64,000 bases of DNA from Gemmatimonadota bacterium (GTDB taxonomy: Bacteria > Gemmatimonadota > Gemmatimonadetes > Gemmatimonadales > Gemmatimonadaceae), in the NCBI GenBank assembly GCA_016191225.1, contig JACPPC010000021.1, forward strand, positions 1 through 64,000. Reading direction: 5' to 3'. Made by a program: the position numbers and the translations under genes. Below, in pieces: positions 17,154 through 28,900 of the stretch (position 1 is its first letter; the number at the start of each line of letters is the position of its first letter). Under the pieces are notes generated by a model. That model worked only from the letters and a program-made list of their open reading frames with translations, had not been told where the DNA came from and ran no database searches.

Positions 17154-17266
17154 GTGACGGGTCCCCGCCACGTGACGACAAGCTGTGGTCACCGTAACCC
17201 GGGCGCTGTCACGCTGGCGGTGGGAATCGTCACATTAACATTAATGCTGCCTGTGACCCGCGTCAC
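17154..17266. promoter_or_regulatory. cluster of seven GTCAC/GTGAC pentamers
   Basis: The divergent intergenic region holds GTGAC at 17154, 17172 and 17253 and GTCAC at 17188, 17208, 17229 and 17262; the two words are reverse complements. About 0.2 would be expected by chance in this length and composition. In the middle is the most AT-rich spot for several kilobases, a direct repeat of acatta at 17232-17243. This looks like an operator region for the pilin operon and/or the AraC-type gene. Confidence 0.55.
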
Positions 17267-17290
17267 CCGACCCGCGCTCCGTCCCGTGCC

Positions 17291-18076
17291 ATGGGCGTGA
17301 TCGCCGCCCTCCTCCCGCGGCCCGCCTGGCTGTCGCGCCTGCGCACCGCGCTCCGCGACCGGCACACCGTGCTGCCCTGCGCCGGCTGGCCCGACCTCCT
17401 GCGCGCCTGCGAGCACGAGCCGGTCGTGATCGCCTTCTTCGACCTCTACGCCGACGGCGCCCTCAACCTCGAGCACCTGCGAACGATGCGGCGCCGCTTC
17501 CCCCGCGTCACGCAGGTTGCCTACGTCCTTGGCGCCGCCGACCGCGGGCGCGACCTCTTCGACGCCGGCCGCGCCGGCATCGACGCCCTCGTCCTCGCCG
17601 ACCGCGACGACAGCCCCGCCGTGCTCCGGGCCACCGTCGACCTCGCCGAGGCGCGGTCGGTCACGGGGCTCGTGCGCGAGCAGCTGGGCGAGGTCAAGCC
17701 GCTCATTCGCGACGCCCTCCTGATCGCCGTCACGCGCGCCCACGAGGGACTCGCCCCCGACCGGCTCGGCAAGCTGCTCGCGATCTCCCGGCGCGCCCTC
17801 GCCGACCAGCTTGCCCAGGCGGGATATCCCCCGCCGCAGCGCCTCCTCGCGTGGGGACGGCTGGTGGTTGCCGCGCACCTGCTCGAGGACGAGTCGCGCA
17901 GCGCCGACTCGGTGGCTCTCGCGCTCGACTACCCGTCGGGGAGCGCCTTTCGCAACACCTGCCAGCGCTACCTGCACGCCACGCCGCACGAGATCCGCGC
18001 CCGCGGCGGTGCCGCCTTCGCCATGCGCACCCTCCTGGCCGAGGTCGCGGGCGGCGCCCAGGTGGCGGCGGAGTAG
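17291..18076 (+). CDS. AraC-family transcription regulator with degenerate receiver domain
   Basis: A 261-residue protein. The C-terminal third (about 155-250) is an AraC-type double helix-turn-helix: 'GLAPDRLGKLLAISRRALADQL' then 'SVALALDYPSGSAFRNTCQRYLHATPHEIR'. The N-terminal 120 residues resemble a response-regulator receiver, with VVIAFFDLYADG at the phospho-acceptor strand, but the N-terminal acidic pair and the conserved Lys are missing, so it is probably not phosphorylated. Divergent from the minor pilin operon and upstream of coaE (4-nt gap). Likely binds the GTCAC-rich intergenic region; that is inference. Confidence 0.8.
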   Translation: MGVIAALLPRPAWLSRLRTALRDRHTVLPCAGWPDLLRACEHEPVVIAFFDLYADGALNLEHLRTMRRRFPRVTQVAYVLGAADRGRDLFDAGRAGIDALVLADRDDSPAVLRATVDLAEARSVTGLVREQLGEVKPLIRDALLIAVTRAHEGLAPDRLGKLLAISRRALADQLAQAGYPPPQRLLAWGRLVVAAHLLEDESRSADSVALALDYPSGSAFRNTCQRYLHATPHEIRARGGAAFAMRTLLAEVAGGAQVAAE

Positions 18077-18080
18077 GCGC

Positions 18081-18716
18081 GTGCTGTTCGTCGGCCTCAC
18101 CGGCAACATCGCCAGCGGCAAGTCGTCGGTCGCGCGCCGCCTCACCGCGCTCGGCGCGACCGTGATCGACGCCGACCTCCTCGCCCGCGAGGCCGTCGCA
18201 CCGGGGGAGCCGGCCCTCGCCGCCATCGTCGAGCGCTGGGGGCCGGGCGTCCTCTCCCCCGACGGCTCGCTCGACCGGGCCGGCCTGCGCACCCGCGTCT
18301 TCAGCGACCCCGACGAGCTCGAGGCGCTCAACAGCATTGTGCACCCGCAGGTCGGGCAGCGCCGCGGCCGCCTCGTGGCGGCGGCCCGCGCCCGCGGGGA
18401 CACCGTGGTCGTCTGCGACATTCCCCTGCTCTTCGAGCGCGGCCTCGCCGGCGACTTCGACCGGGTGGTGCTCGTGGACGCCCCGCGCGACGTGCGCCTC
18501 GGCCGGATCGTGCGCGACCGCGCCCTCCCCGCCGACGAGGCGATGCGGATGATCGCCGCGCAGATGCCGGCCGAGCTGAAGCGGGCCCGTGCCGACGTGG
18601 TGATCGACAACGACGGCTCCCTCGCCGAACTGCACGAGCGCGTCGACGCCCTCTGGGCTGATCTCGCCGCCGCCGCAGGCGAGCCGGCGCGGGCCCGGCC
18701 GCCGCGATCGCGGTAG
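18081..18716 (+). CDS. coaE: dephospho-CoA kinase
   Basis: A 211-residue P-loop kinase that phosphorylates the 3'-hydroxyl of dephospho-CoA in the last step of CoA synthesis. P-loop GNIASGKS at 8-15, the DAD motif in VIDADLLAREAV, the HP in NSIVHPQVG, the 'CDIPLLFERGL' strand and an LID-like arginine segment. GTG start at 18081 shortly after the regulator stop. CoA supply fits the surrounding acyl-CoA/lipoyl genes only loosely. Confidence 0.93.
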   Translation: MLFVGLTGNIASGKSSVARRLTALGATVIDADLLAREAVAPGEPALAAIVERWGPGVLSPDGSLDRAGLRTRVFSDPDELEALNSIVHPQVGQRRGRLVAAARARGDTVVVCDIPLLFERGLAGDFDRVVLVDAPRDVRLGRIVRDRALPADEAMRMIAAQMPAELKRARADVVIDNDGSLAELHERVDALWADLAAAAGEPARARPPRSR

Positions 18717-18746
18717 CGCCCGCGCCCCGCCGTCGCCCCCGCTCGC

Positions 18747-18775
18747 TTGAAGGGTCCCGCGCGGCCGGGTACCTT
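18747..18775 (+). promoter_or_regulatory. sigma70-type promoter of gcvH
   Basis: TTGAAG (18747-18752) and TACCTT (18770-18775) are separated by exactly 17 nt, 35 nt upstream of the gcvH GTG. Best single-gene promoter match in the left half of the window. Confidence 0.65.
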
Positions 18776-18810
18776 CCCCGCGCAGACGACCCCGAGCCCG
18801 GAGCGCACGC

Positions 18811-19194
18811 GTGGCGGACATCCCGAAGGACCTGCAATACACCACGGATCACGAGTACGTGAAGGCGACCGCCGACCCGGCCGTGGTCATCGTCGGGATC
18901 ACCGACTTCGCACAGGGTGAGCTGGGCGACGTGGTGTACGTCGAGCTCCCCAGGCCGGGCGCGACCTTCGACGCCCACGCCGCCTTCGGGACGATCGAGG
19001 CCGTGAAGGCCGTCTCCGAGCTCTTCGCCCCGCTCGCGGGCGAGGTCGTGGACGTCAACGGCCGCCTCGACGGCGAGCCCGCCCTCGTCAACACCGACCC
19101 CTACGGCGACGGGTGGATGATCAAGCTCCGCGTCGGCGCCGCGCGCGCCGGCCTGCTCGACGCCGCCGCCTACGCGAAGCACGTCGGGCAGTAG
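18811..19194 (+). CDS. gcvH: glycine cleavage system H protein
   Basis: A 127-residue lipoyl carrier that shuttles the aminomethyl group between the P, T and L proteins of the glycine cleavage system. The lipoylated lysine is K66 in FGTIEAVKAVSE, and the domain has the normal 'DHEYVK ... GITDFAQ.ELGDVVYVELP' layout. GTG start at 18811. It faces gcvP, from which it is separated by a perfect hairpin, so unlike in many bacteria gcvH and gcvP are not co-transcribed. gcvT is not in the window. Confidence 0.95.
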   Translation: MADIPKDLQYTTDHEYVKATADPAVVIVGITDFAQGELGDVVYVELPRPGATFDAHAAFGTIEAVKAVSELFAPLAGEVVDVNGRLDGEPALVNTDPYGDGWMIKLRVGAARAGLLDAAAYAKHVGQ

Positions 19195-19213
19195 CCCGCC
19201 GGTCCCGGTGTGA

Positions 19214-19248
19214 CGAGGTCCCGGCGCGCCATCCGCGCCGGGACCTCG
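19214..19248. terminator. perfect 15-bp hairpin between convergent gcvH and gcvP
   Basis: Arms 19214-19228 and 19234-19248 are perfect reverse complements with a 5-nt loop (ccatc). It lies between the two converging stop codons and would end transcription from both sides; no T-run follows on either strand. Confidence 0.8.
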
Positions 19249-19273
19249 CTCGTGCTCTGGCGCGTCCGGCCCC

Positions 19274-22153
<2,880 letters not shown>

Positions 22154-22174
22154 GGGACTCCCAAGGGGCTCAAT

Positions 22175-22194
22175 CGCGCGCGCCGGCGCGCGCG
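22175..22194. repeat. perfect 20-nt CG-alternating palindrome upstream of gcvP
   Basis: Two 10-nt arms (cgcgcgcgcc / ggcgcgcgcg) with no loop, 22 nt before the gcvP start. It could be an operator, form a hairpin in the gcvP leader, or simply reflect CG-rich composition. Confidence 0.4.
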
Positions 22195-22315
22195 TTGCTC
22201 GGCTCGTCATGGCCGCGGGTGCGGCCGCAGTCTCGCGAGTGAAACGTAACCGCCACCCGGTTCGTTCGCTGCGCGCCACTGGTGCGACGAGGCTCCCGGC
22301 GCTTGCTTGTGCGCC

Positions 22316-23107
22316 GTGCGCGACCTCCTCCCCGCCACGCGCTGGCGGCTCCTCGCCAGCCCAAACGCCGGCGCCGCCGCGAACATGGCGGTCGACCACG
22401 CGCTGCTCGAGCATGCGGCCCGCACCGGCGAGGGCGTGCTGCGCACCTACGGCTGGGCGCCGCGGGCCCTCTCGCTCGGCCGCAACCAGCGGGGCGCCGG
22501 CGTCTTCGCGCCCGCGCGCGCCGCGGAGCTCGGCATCGACGTGGTGCGCCGCCCGACCGGCGGCCGGGCGATCCTGCATGCGCGCGAGCACACCTTTTCC
22601 CTCGCCGCGCCGATCGCGGCCGCGGCATCGGTCGCGCGCGTCGCGGCCGTCACCGCCGCCTGGCTGCGCGCCGCCCTCGGCGCCCTTGGCGCCGACGTCG
22701 AGGTCGCGGCGGTGCGGAGGCGCCACGCCCCCCCCGGCGCGACGGCATGCTTCGCCGAGCCGGCGCGCGGCGAGCTCACCTGGCGGGGCCGCAAGCTCGC
22801 CGGGGTGGCGCAGTGGCGGGACGGCGGCGCGCTGTTGCAGCAGGGCTCCGTCCTGGTCGACGACGACCAGCCGCTGCTCGGCGCCTTGAGCCTCGTGCCC
22901 CTTTCCGGCATGCCGCCCGCGGCCACCCTGCGCGAGACCATCGGGCGCGAGCCGGGCCAGGCCGAGTTCACCAGGGCGCTGGCCGATGCCCTCGCGCAGC
23001 TGGTCGGCGACGCGCTCGTGCCGCTCGCGCCGCTCGACCCGGCGGCGCAACCGGGAGCCGCTCTCGCGCGTCTGTATCGCGACGACGCCTGGACCTGGCG
23101 GCGCTGA
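22316..23107 (+). CDS. lipoate-protein ligase A / octanoyltransferase LipM family protein
   Basis: A 263-residue protein of the BPL/LplA/LipB fold: '[10 protein letters not shown]' (ligand and adenylate loop) at about 80-90, then a segment with ACFAEP and, shortly after, [11 protein letters not shown] containing the conserved catalytic lysine. Lacks the C-terminal accessory domain of E. coli LplA. The presence of both a Cys in the ACF position and the Lys means it could be a ligase or a LipM-type octanoyl-ACP transferase; sequence alone does not decide. GTG 22316 chosen over a TTG three codons upstream. Divergent from gcvP, so probably serves GcvH or the dehydrogenases. Confidence 0.8.
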   Translation: MRDLLPATRWRLLASPNAGAAANMAVDHALLEHAARTGEGVLRTYGWAPRALSLGRNQRGAGVFAPARAAELGIDVVRRPTGGRAILHAREHTFSLAAPIAAAASVARVAAVTAAWLRAALGALGADVEVAAVRRRHAPPGATACFAEPARGELTWRGRKLAGVAQWRDGGALLQQGSVLVDDDQPLLGALSLVPLSGMPPAATLRETIGREPGQAEFTRALADALAQLVGDALVPLAPLDPAAQPGAALARLYRDDAWTWRR

Positions 23108-23142
23108 CGGCCACCGCCGGCTCCCTCCCCCGACCGACCGAC

Positions 23143-24876
23143 ATGAACCGCTGCCCGACGCGCCCCGCCGCTCCCCTCGTTCCGCAGGCCCCGCGCCGCA
23201 CGCCCGCGCGCCCGGCGCTGGCGGCGGTGGCGCTGCTCACCGCCATGTCGCTCGGCGCCTGTTCCGATCCCGGGTCGGCGAGCGACGTGAGCGGCGGGAC
23301 CGTCGTCATGGCCGTCAACGCCGACGTCGACTACCTCGTCCCCGCGCTCAGCGCCACGCAGCAGGGACAGGTCGTCGCCGAGCTCCTGTTCGACCGCCTC
23401 GCCGACATCGGCGACAACCTGAACACCGTCGGCGACCAGGGATTCCGGCCCCGGCTCGCCCGCAGCTGGTCGTGGTCCGCGGACTCGCTGTCGATCGCCT
23501 TCACGCTTGACGCCCGCGCCCGCTGGCACGACGGCCGGCCGGTGCGCGCCACCGACGTGCGCTTCACCTGGCGCCTCTACGCCGACACCCTCACCGGCGC
23601 CCCGTTCGCCCCGCTCCTCGCCAACATCGACTCGGTCACCGAGCGCGACTCGCTCACCGCCGTCTTCTGGTTCCACAGGCGGTCGCCGGAGCAGTTTTTC
23701 GACGCCACGTACCAGATGCTCGTCCACCCGGAGCACCTGCTGCGTGGCGTCCCGCACGACCAGCTCCGGACGGCGCCGTTCGGCCTGGCGCCCGTGGGCA
23801 CGGGGCGCTTCCGGTTCGTGCGCCGGGAGCCCGGCATGCGCCTCGAGATCGCCAGCGACACCGGCAACTACGCCGGCCGCGCGCGGCTGGACCGCGTGAT
23901 CTTCAGCGTCACGCGCGACTACCAGGCCGGCGTGAACCGGCTGCTCACGCGCGAGGTCGACGTGCTCGACAACCTGCGCCCCGAGACGATGGCGGGACTT
24001 GGCGCCCACCCCGAGCTGCGCGCGGTCCCCTACCCCGCGCTCACCTACGCCTTCCTGCAGTTCGCGCTGCGCGACGGCGGCACCTCGCGCCCCCACCGGC
24101 TCTTCGGCGACCTCGCGCTGCGGCGCGCCCTGCTGCGGGCGATCGACCGCAAGACCCTCCTGCGGAGCGTCTTCGATTCCCTCGCCACGATCCCGCTCGC
24201 GCCGGCCCCGACGGCCCTCGTGCCCGCCGACACCGGGCTCGGGCAGGCCCCGTTCGATCCCGCGCTGGCGGCGCACCTGCTCGACTCGCTGGGCTGGGTG
24301 CGGACGGGCCCCGACGGCCTGCGGCAGCGCGGTGCCGTGCCCCTGCGCTTCTCGGTCATGGTCCCCTCGCCGAGCCGCAACCGCGTCCGCTACGCGACGC
24401 TGATGCAGGAGCAGCTGCGCACGGCGGGCGTCCAGGTCGACATCGAGACCCTCGAGCCGGCCGTCTTCAGCGACCGTCTCAAGCGCCGGGCCTTCGACGC
24501 CGTGCTGAACTCGGTGAACACCGATCCCACGCCCGTCACGTCGCTGCGCCAGAGCTGGGGCGGCGGCGCCGCCGCGCGCGACGGCAGCAACCGCAGTTCG
24601 TACGTGAACCCGGCCTTCGACGCCATCGTCGACAGCGCTGCCGCCTCGATGTCGCCGGCGGCGGCCCGCGCCCACATCGTGCGGGCCTATCGCGTGATCA
24701 ACGCCGACGTGCCGGCGATCTGGCTGTACGAGCCGAGGCAGGTGGCGGCGGTGCACACGCGCCTCCAGCTCCCGCGGCTGCGGGCCACCGGCTGGCTTTC
24801 CGGGCTGGCCGACTGGAGCATCCCGCCCGCGCAGCGGATCGCGCGCGATCGCATGGCCGCCGCGCCGAAGCCGTAG
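23143..24876 (+). CDS. peptide ABC transporter substrate-binding lipoprotein
   Basis: A 577-residue SBP family 5 (DppA/OppA) lipoprotein. Basic N-terminus, hydrophobic stretch, and lipobox SLGAC with the acylated Cys40. The mature part shows family features: '[15 protein letters not shown]', '[24 protein letters not shown]' (the SBP_bac_5 signature WhDG.p.tA.DV.fs) and a C-terminal ligand lobe. First gene of the peptide uptake operon with both permeases and ATPases following. Ligand is probably a di- or oligopeptide; not determinable in detail. Confidence 0.9.
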   Translation: MNRCPTRPAAPLVPQAPRRTPARPALAAVALLTAMSLGACSDPGSASDVSGGTVVMAVNADVDYLVPALSATQQGQVVAELLFDRLADIGDNLNTVGDQGFRPRLARSWSWSADSLSIAFTLDARARWHDGRPVRATDVRFTWRLYADTLTGAPFAPLLANIDSVTERDSLTAVFWFHRRSPEQFFDATYQMLVHPEHLLRGVPHDQLRTAPFGLAPVGTGRFRFVRREPGMRLEIASDTGNYAGRARLDRVIFSVTRDYQAGVNRLLTREVDVLDNLRPETMAGLGAHPELRAVPYPALTYAFLQFALRDGGTSRPHRLFGDLALRRALLRAIDRKTLLRSVFDSLATIPLAPAPTALVPADTGLGQAPFDPALAAHLLDSLGWVRTGPDGLRQRGAVPLRFSVMVPSPSRNRVRYATLMQEQLRTAGVQVDIETLEPAVFSDRLKRRAFDAVLNSVNTDPTPVTSLRQSWGGGAAARDGSNRSSYVNPAFDAIVDSAAASMSPAAARAHIVRAYRVINADVPAIWLYEPRQVAAVHTRLQLPRLRATGWLSGLADWSIPPAQRIARDRMAAAPKP

Positions 24877-24877
24877 C

Positions 24878-25849
24878 GTGCTGCGGGCCCTGCTCCGGCG
24901 CGGTGGGCAGGCCGCGCTCGTCGTTGGGCTCGTGGCGGTGGCGACCTTCGCCCTCATCCACCTTGCCCCCGGCGACCCGTTCGGTGCGTCGCTCGACGAC
25001 GCCCGCGTCGCGCCCGAAGTGCGGGCGCACTGGCGCGCCGTGTACGGCCTCGGCCGCCCCCTGCCGGAGCAGTTCGGGCGCTGGACGATGAGCTTGGCCC
25101 GCGGCGAGCTTGGCTACTCGTTTTCGCAACATCGCCCGGTCGCCGACGTCATTCGCGCCACGGTGCCGAACACGATCCAGCTGATGGGCGTGGCCCTCGT
25201 GCTGAGCTTCGCCCTCGGCATCGGCACGGCACTGGCGCAGGCCCGCCGACCTGGCGGCTGGCTCGACCGCGCCCTCGGCACCACCACCCTCGCCACGTGG
25301 GCCCTGCCCGACTTCTGGCTCGGCCTCGTGCTCCTCCTCGCCTTCTCGTACTGGCTTCCCTGGTTCCCGGCCGGCGGCATGACCGACGACCTGCACGAGT
25401 CGTTCCCCCCCTGGTGGCGCGCCGTCGACCGCCTCCGCCACCTCGTGCTCCCCGCCGGCACGCTCGCCCTCCTCACGGCCGCCCAGGTCGCGCGGCACCA
25501 ACGCGTCGCGCTCGACCGCGCCCTCGCCGGCGCCTTCGTGCGCACGGCACGCGCCAAGGGCGCCGCGCCGCCGCGGGTGCTCCTGCGCCATGCCTGGCGC
25601 GCCGCCCTCCTGCCCGTGATCACCCAGTTCGGCGTGGCCCTCCCCGGCCTCCTCGGCGGCGCCGTCTTCATCGAGGGCATCTTCTCGTGGCCCGGCATGG
25701 GTCGCGTGGCGATCGACGCGATCGGTGCCCGCGACTACCCGCTGGTGATGGCGTGCGTGCTGATCGGCGCGGTGCTCGTGGCCATCGGCGCCGCCGCCGC
25801 CGACCTCCTGCAGCAGTGGGCCGATCCGCGGCTCCGCCGCACCGCATGA
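24878..25849 (+). CDS. peptide ABC transporter permease, DppB/OppB type
   Basis: A 323-residue membrane protein with about six transmembrane helices. N-terminal TM1 followed by the 'LAPGDPF' motif typical of DppB/OppB, and the EAA cytoplasmic loop seen as 'AFVRTARAKGAAPPRVLLRHAWRAALLPV'. GTG start at 24878 immediately after the binding protein's stop (1-nt gap), so it is co-translated. Pairs with the next permease to form the channel. Confidence 0.92.
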   Translation: MLRALLRRGGQAALVVGLVAVATFALIHLAPGDPFGASLDDARVAPEVRAHWRAVYGLGRPLPEQFGRWTMSLARGELGYSFSQHRPVADVIRATVPNTIQLMGVALVLSFALGIGTALAQARRPGGWLDRALGTTTLATWALPDFWLGLVLLLAFSYWLPWFPAGGMTDDLHESFPPWWRAVDRLRHLVLPAGTLALLTAAQVARHQRVALDRALAGAFVRTARAKGAAPPRVLLRHAWRAALLPVITQFGVALPGLLGGAVFIEGIFSWPGMGRVAIDAIGARDYPLVMACVLIGAVLVAIGAAAADLLQQWADPRLRRTA

Positions 25850-26685
25850 GTGCCTCGCGACGCGACGGCTGGGGCCTCGCGGCGCTCCCGCCGGCGCTGA
25901 TCGTCGTCGTGGCGGCCGCCGCCCCGCTCCTCACGCCGTTCACCCCGATCGAGCAGCCGGGCCCGCTCGACATGCGCCTGCTCGCGCCGTCGTGGGCGCA
26001 CCCGTTCGGCACCGATGTCTACAGCCGCGACCTGCTTTCGCGCGTACTCCACGGCGCACGCATCTCGGTCGCGGTCGGCCTCGGCACGGCCGTGATCGCG
26101 GCCCTCCTCGGCACGACCGTGGGACTGCTCGCGGGCACCGGGCCGCGATGGCTCGACCAGCTGCTGATGCGCGCCGTGGACGCCCTGCTCTCGGTGCCGC
26201 GCGTGCTGATGCTGATCGCCCTGGCCGCCAGCTTCGGCACGCTGCCCACCTGGGCGCTGGTCGTCGTGCTCGGCGGCACCGGTTGGTTCACCCTCGCTCG
26301 GCTGGTGCGAGACGGGGCCCGCGCGGCGTCGCGGCTCGATTTCGCGCAGGCAGCGCGGGCGCTCGGCGTCGGCCGCTGGCGCTTCGCCTGGCGGCACGTG
26401 CTGCCCACGCTCGCCGGCACCGTGCTGGTGGCCGCGGTCCTCACCGTGGGCAACGCGATCGCCATCGAGGCCGGCCTCTCGTACCTCGGCCTCGGCGTTC
26501 AGCCACCCGCGCCAAGCTGGGGGACGCTCATCCACGATGGCACCGAGGTGCTCGGGCAGGCCTGGTGGACCTCGGTCTTCCCCGGCCTCGCGATCGTCGG
26601 CACGGTGTTCGCCTGCCAGTCGCTGGCGACGGCCATCGAGCGCCGCGTGGGCACGCAGGCGGCCGTCGCCGCCTCGGCCCGGTGA
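25846..26685 (+). CDS. peptide ABC transporter permease, DppC/OppC type
   Basis: A 279-residue membrane protein with an N-terminal TM helix and the conserved 'HPFGTDVYSRDLLSRVLHGARISVAVG' motif of DppC/OppC, then five further helices and an EAA loop 'FAQAARALGVGRWRFAWRHVLP'. The ATG overlaps the upstream stop by 4 nt. Second channel subunit of the peptide importer. Confidence 0.92.
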   Translation: MSASRRDGWGLAALPPALIVVVAAAAPLLTPFTPIEQPGPLDMRLLAPSWAHPFGTDVYSRDLLSRVLHGARISVAVGLGTAVIAALLGTTVGLLAGTGPRWLDQLLMRAVDALLSVPRVLMLIALAASFGTLPTWALVVVLGGTGWFTLARLVRDGARAASRLDFAQAARALGVGRWRFAWRHVLPTLAGTVLVAAVLTVGNAIAIEAGLSYLGLGVQPPAPSWGTLIHDGTEVLGQAWWTSVFPGLAIVGTVFACQSLATAIERRVGTQAAVAASAR

Positions 26686-26693
26686 CGCGCCGG

Positions 26694-26722
26694 CTGCCAC
26701 ACCGCGCCCCGCGCCCTATCTT
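26694..26722 (+). promoter_or_regulatory. weak promoter before the first peptide ATPase gene
   Basis: CTGCCA (26694-26699) and TATCTT (26717-26722) with 17 nt between, 46 nt before the ATPase ATG. The 83-nt gap is the only break in an otherwise overlapping operon, so a second promoter for the ATPase pair is plausible. Confidence 0.4.
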
Positions 26723-26768
26723 CTTGCCGCACGCGCAGCCCCCCGGCACCCCACGCGCCGCCCCGAAC

Positions 26769-27797
26769 ATGACCGATCGCGATCCGACGCCCGGCCCGCT
26801 GCTCGAGGTCCGCGACCTCGTGGTCCTGTTCGATGGACCGGCTGGCGTGGCGCGCGCGGTCGATGGCGTCTCGTTCGACATCGCGCGGGGCGAGACGGTG
26901 GCCCTCGTGGGCGAGTCGGGGTGCGGCAAGTCGGTCACCGCGCTCTCCCTGCTGCGCCTCATCGACCGGCCGGGACGGATCGAGCGCGGCAGCGCGATCC
27001 GCTACGACGGGCGCGACCTGCTCGACCTCCCGGAACCGGCGATGCGCGCCCTGCGCGGCAATCGCATCGCCATGATCTTCCAGGAGCCGGCCACCGCCCT
27101 CAACCCCGTCTTTTCCGTCGGCGACCAGGTGGCGGAGGTGGCGCGCATCCACGACCGCGCCGCGCGCGACGACGCGTGGGCGCGCGCCGTGGCCATGCTC
27201 AAGCGCACGGGAATCCCCGATGCCACCGCGCGGGCCCATGACTACCCGCACCAGCTGTCGGGAGGGATGCGGCAGCGCGTGATGATCGCGATGGCCCTCA
27301 TGATGGGCCCCACCCTAATCATCGCCGACGAGCCGACCACGGCGCTCGACGTCACGATCCAGGCGCAGATCCTTGACCTCCTGCGCGACGTCCAGCGCGC
27401 CTCCGGCAGCGCGGTCCTGCTGATCACGCATGACCTCGGAATCGTCGCCGAGATGGCCCAGCGCGTCCTGGTCATGTATGGCGGCGAGATCGTCGAGTCG
27501 GCCCCCGTGCGCACGCTGTTCGCCCGGCCGGCGCACCCGTACACCAGCGGCCTGCTGCGCGCGATGCCGCGGCGCGGCGACCGGCGCGAGCGGCTCGACG
27601 CCATTCCCGGCACCGTGCCCCCCGCCACCGCGTGGCCCGGCGGGTGCCGCTTCCGCGACCGCTGCCCGCATGCCTGGGACAAGTGCGCCGCCGAGGCCCC
27701 CGCGCTGGTGCAGGTGACGCCGGGGCATGCGGCGCGCTGCCACCTCGTCGCCGAACCGAGGCGCCGCATCCCCGCCACCGCCGCGGCGCCGGCATGA
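26769..27797 (+). CDS. peptide ABC transporter ATPase, DppD/OppD type
   Basis: A 342-residue ABC ATPase: Walker [10 protein letters not shown]-loop in '[14 protein letters not shown]', signature LSGGMRQRV, Walker B '[13 protein letters not shown]' and H-loop 'THDL'. The C-terminal Cys-rich extension ('[16 protein letters not shown]') is the OppD/DppD-type region that can hold an iron-sulfur cluster. ATG at 26769; the end overlaps the next ATPase by 4 nt. Confidence 0.93.
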   Translation: MTDRDPTPGPLLEVRDLVVLFDGPAGVARAVDGVSFDIARGETVALVGESGCGKSVTALSLLRLIDRPGRIERGSAIRYDGRDLLDLPEPAMRALRGNRIAMIFQEPATALNPVFSVGDQVAEVARIHDRAARDDAWARAVAMLKRTGIPDATARAHDYPHQLSGGMRQRVMIAMALMMGPTLIIADEPTTALDVTIQAQILDLLRDVQRASGSAVLLITHDLGIVAEMAQRVLVMYGGEIVESAPVRTLFARPAHPYTSGLLRAMPRRGDRRERLDAIPGTVPPATAWPGGCRFRDRCPHAWDKCAAEAPALVQVTPGHAARCHLVAEPRRRIPATAAAPA

Positions 27798-28879
27798 GCG
27801 CACCCGCGCCCTCCACTCCCCTCGTCGCCGTGCGCGGCCTCGCCAAGCACTTTCCCGTCGCGGCGGGGTGGCTTGGCCGCCGGCGCGGGGTGGTGCGGGC
27901 CGTCGATGGCGTGTCGTTCGACGTGTTTCGTGGCGAGACCCTCGCCCTCGTCGGCGAGTCGGGCAGCGGCAAGACAACCACCGGTCGCCTGATCCTCCGG
28001 CTGCACGAACCAACCGCCGGCACGGTGCGGTTCGACGGCGCCGACGTGCTGGCCCTCTCGCCGCGCGACCTGCGCGCCCTGCGGCGCCGCATGCAGGTCG
28101 TCTTCCAGGATCCGTACGGGTCGCTCAACCCGCGCATGACCGTCGGTGACACGGTCAAGGAAGGGCTGCTTGTCCACCGGCTCGCCGAGGGCGCCGAGGC
28201 CGACCGCCGCACGCGCGACCTCCTCGACGAAGTCGGCCTGCGCCGGGAATGGGCGACCCGTTACCCCCACGAGTTGTCGGGGGGCCAGCGGCAGCGCGTC
28301 GGCATCGCGCGGGCCCTCTCGGTCGGTCCCGACTTCATCGTCTGCGACGAGCCGGTCTCCGCGCTCGACCTCTCGGTCCAGGCCCAGGTGATCAACCTGC
28401 TGACGGACCTGCGGCGGCAGCGAGGCCTCACCTACCTGTTCATCGCCCACGACCTGTCCGTCGTCGAGCACATCGCCGACCGAGTGGCCGTCATGTACAT
28501 GGGACGGATCGTCGAGCTGGCGCCGGTCGCCCGGCTGTACCGCGAGCCGCTCATGCCGTACACCCAGGCCCTCCTGTCGGCGATTCCCGTGCCCGACCCC
28601 ACCGTGCGCGCCCGGCGCATCGTGCTCGGCGGCGAGCCGCCCTCGCCACGCGCCCTCCCCTCCGGCTGCGCCTTCCACTCGCGCTGCCAGCATCCCTCGC
28701 GCGACGACGCCTGCCGGCACCTCGTGCCCCCGCTCGAGGAAAAGGCGCCCGGGCACTGGGCGGCCTGCCTCAAGCAGCCCCCCACGACCGTCGCGTGGGA
28801 GGCGCAGCGCGCCGCCGGTGCGACCCGCGAGCCCGCGCGTCATCTTCCCGTCGTCACGCTCGAACCGCGCACCGACTGA
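27794..28879 (+). CDS. peptide ABC transporter ATPase, DppF/OppF type
   Basis: A 361-residue ABC ATPase: Walker [11 protein letters not shown]-loop '[13 protein letters not shown]', signature LSGGQRQRV, Walker B '[13 protein letters not shown]', H-loop 'AHDL', and an oligopeptide-type C-terminal region with '[17 protein letters not shown]'. Its first residues show a DppF-type insertion ('[12 protein letters not shown]') after the first strand. Forms the second ATPase of the heterodimeric importer; last gene of the ABC operon and 21 nt before the POT transporter. Confidence 0.93.
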   Translation: MSAPAPSTPLVAVRGLAKHFPVAAGWLGRRRGVVRAVDGVSFDVFRGETLALVGESGSGKTTTGRLILRLHEPTAGTVRFDGADVLALSPRDLRALRRRMQVVFQDPYGSLNPRMTVGDTVKEGLLVHRLAEGAEADRRTRDLLDEVGLRREWATRYPHELSGGQRQRVGIARALSVGPDFIVCDEPVSALDLSVQAQVINLLTDLRRQRGLTYLFIAHDLSVVEHIADRVAVMYMGRIVELAPVARLYREPLMPYTQALLSAIPVPDPTVRARRIVLGGEPPSPRALPSGCAFHSRCQHPSRDDACRHLVPPLEEKAPGHWAACLKQPPTTVAWEAQRAAGATREPARHLPVVTLEPRTD

Positions 28880-28900
28880 CCCCCCGCAACCCGCCGCGCC

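Noticed and set aside
22154-22315. Glycine riboswitch upstream of gcvP
   Set aside because: I looked for the conserved tandem-aptamer words in the minus-strand leader and did not find them.
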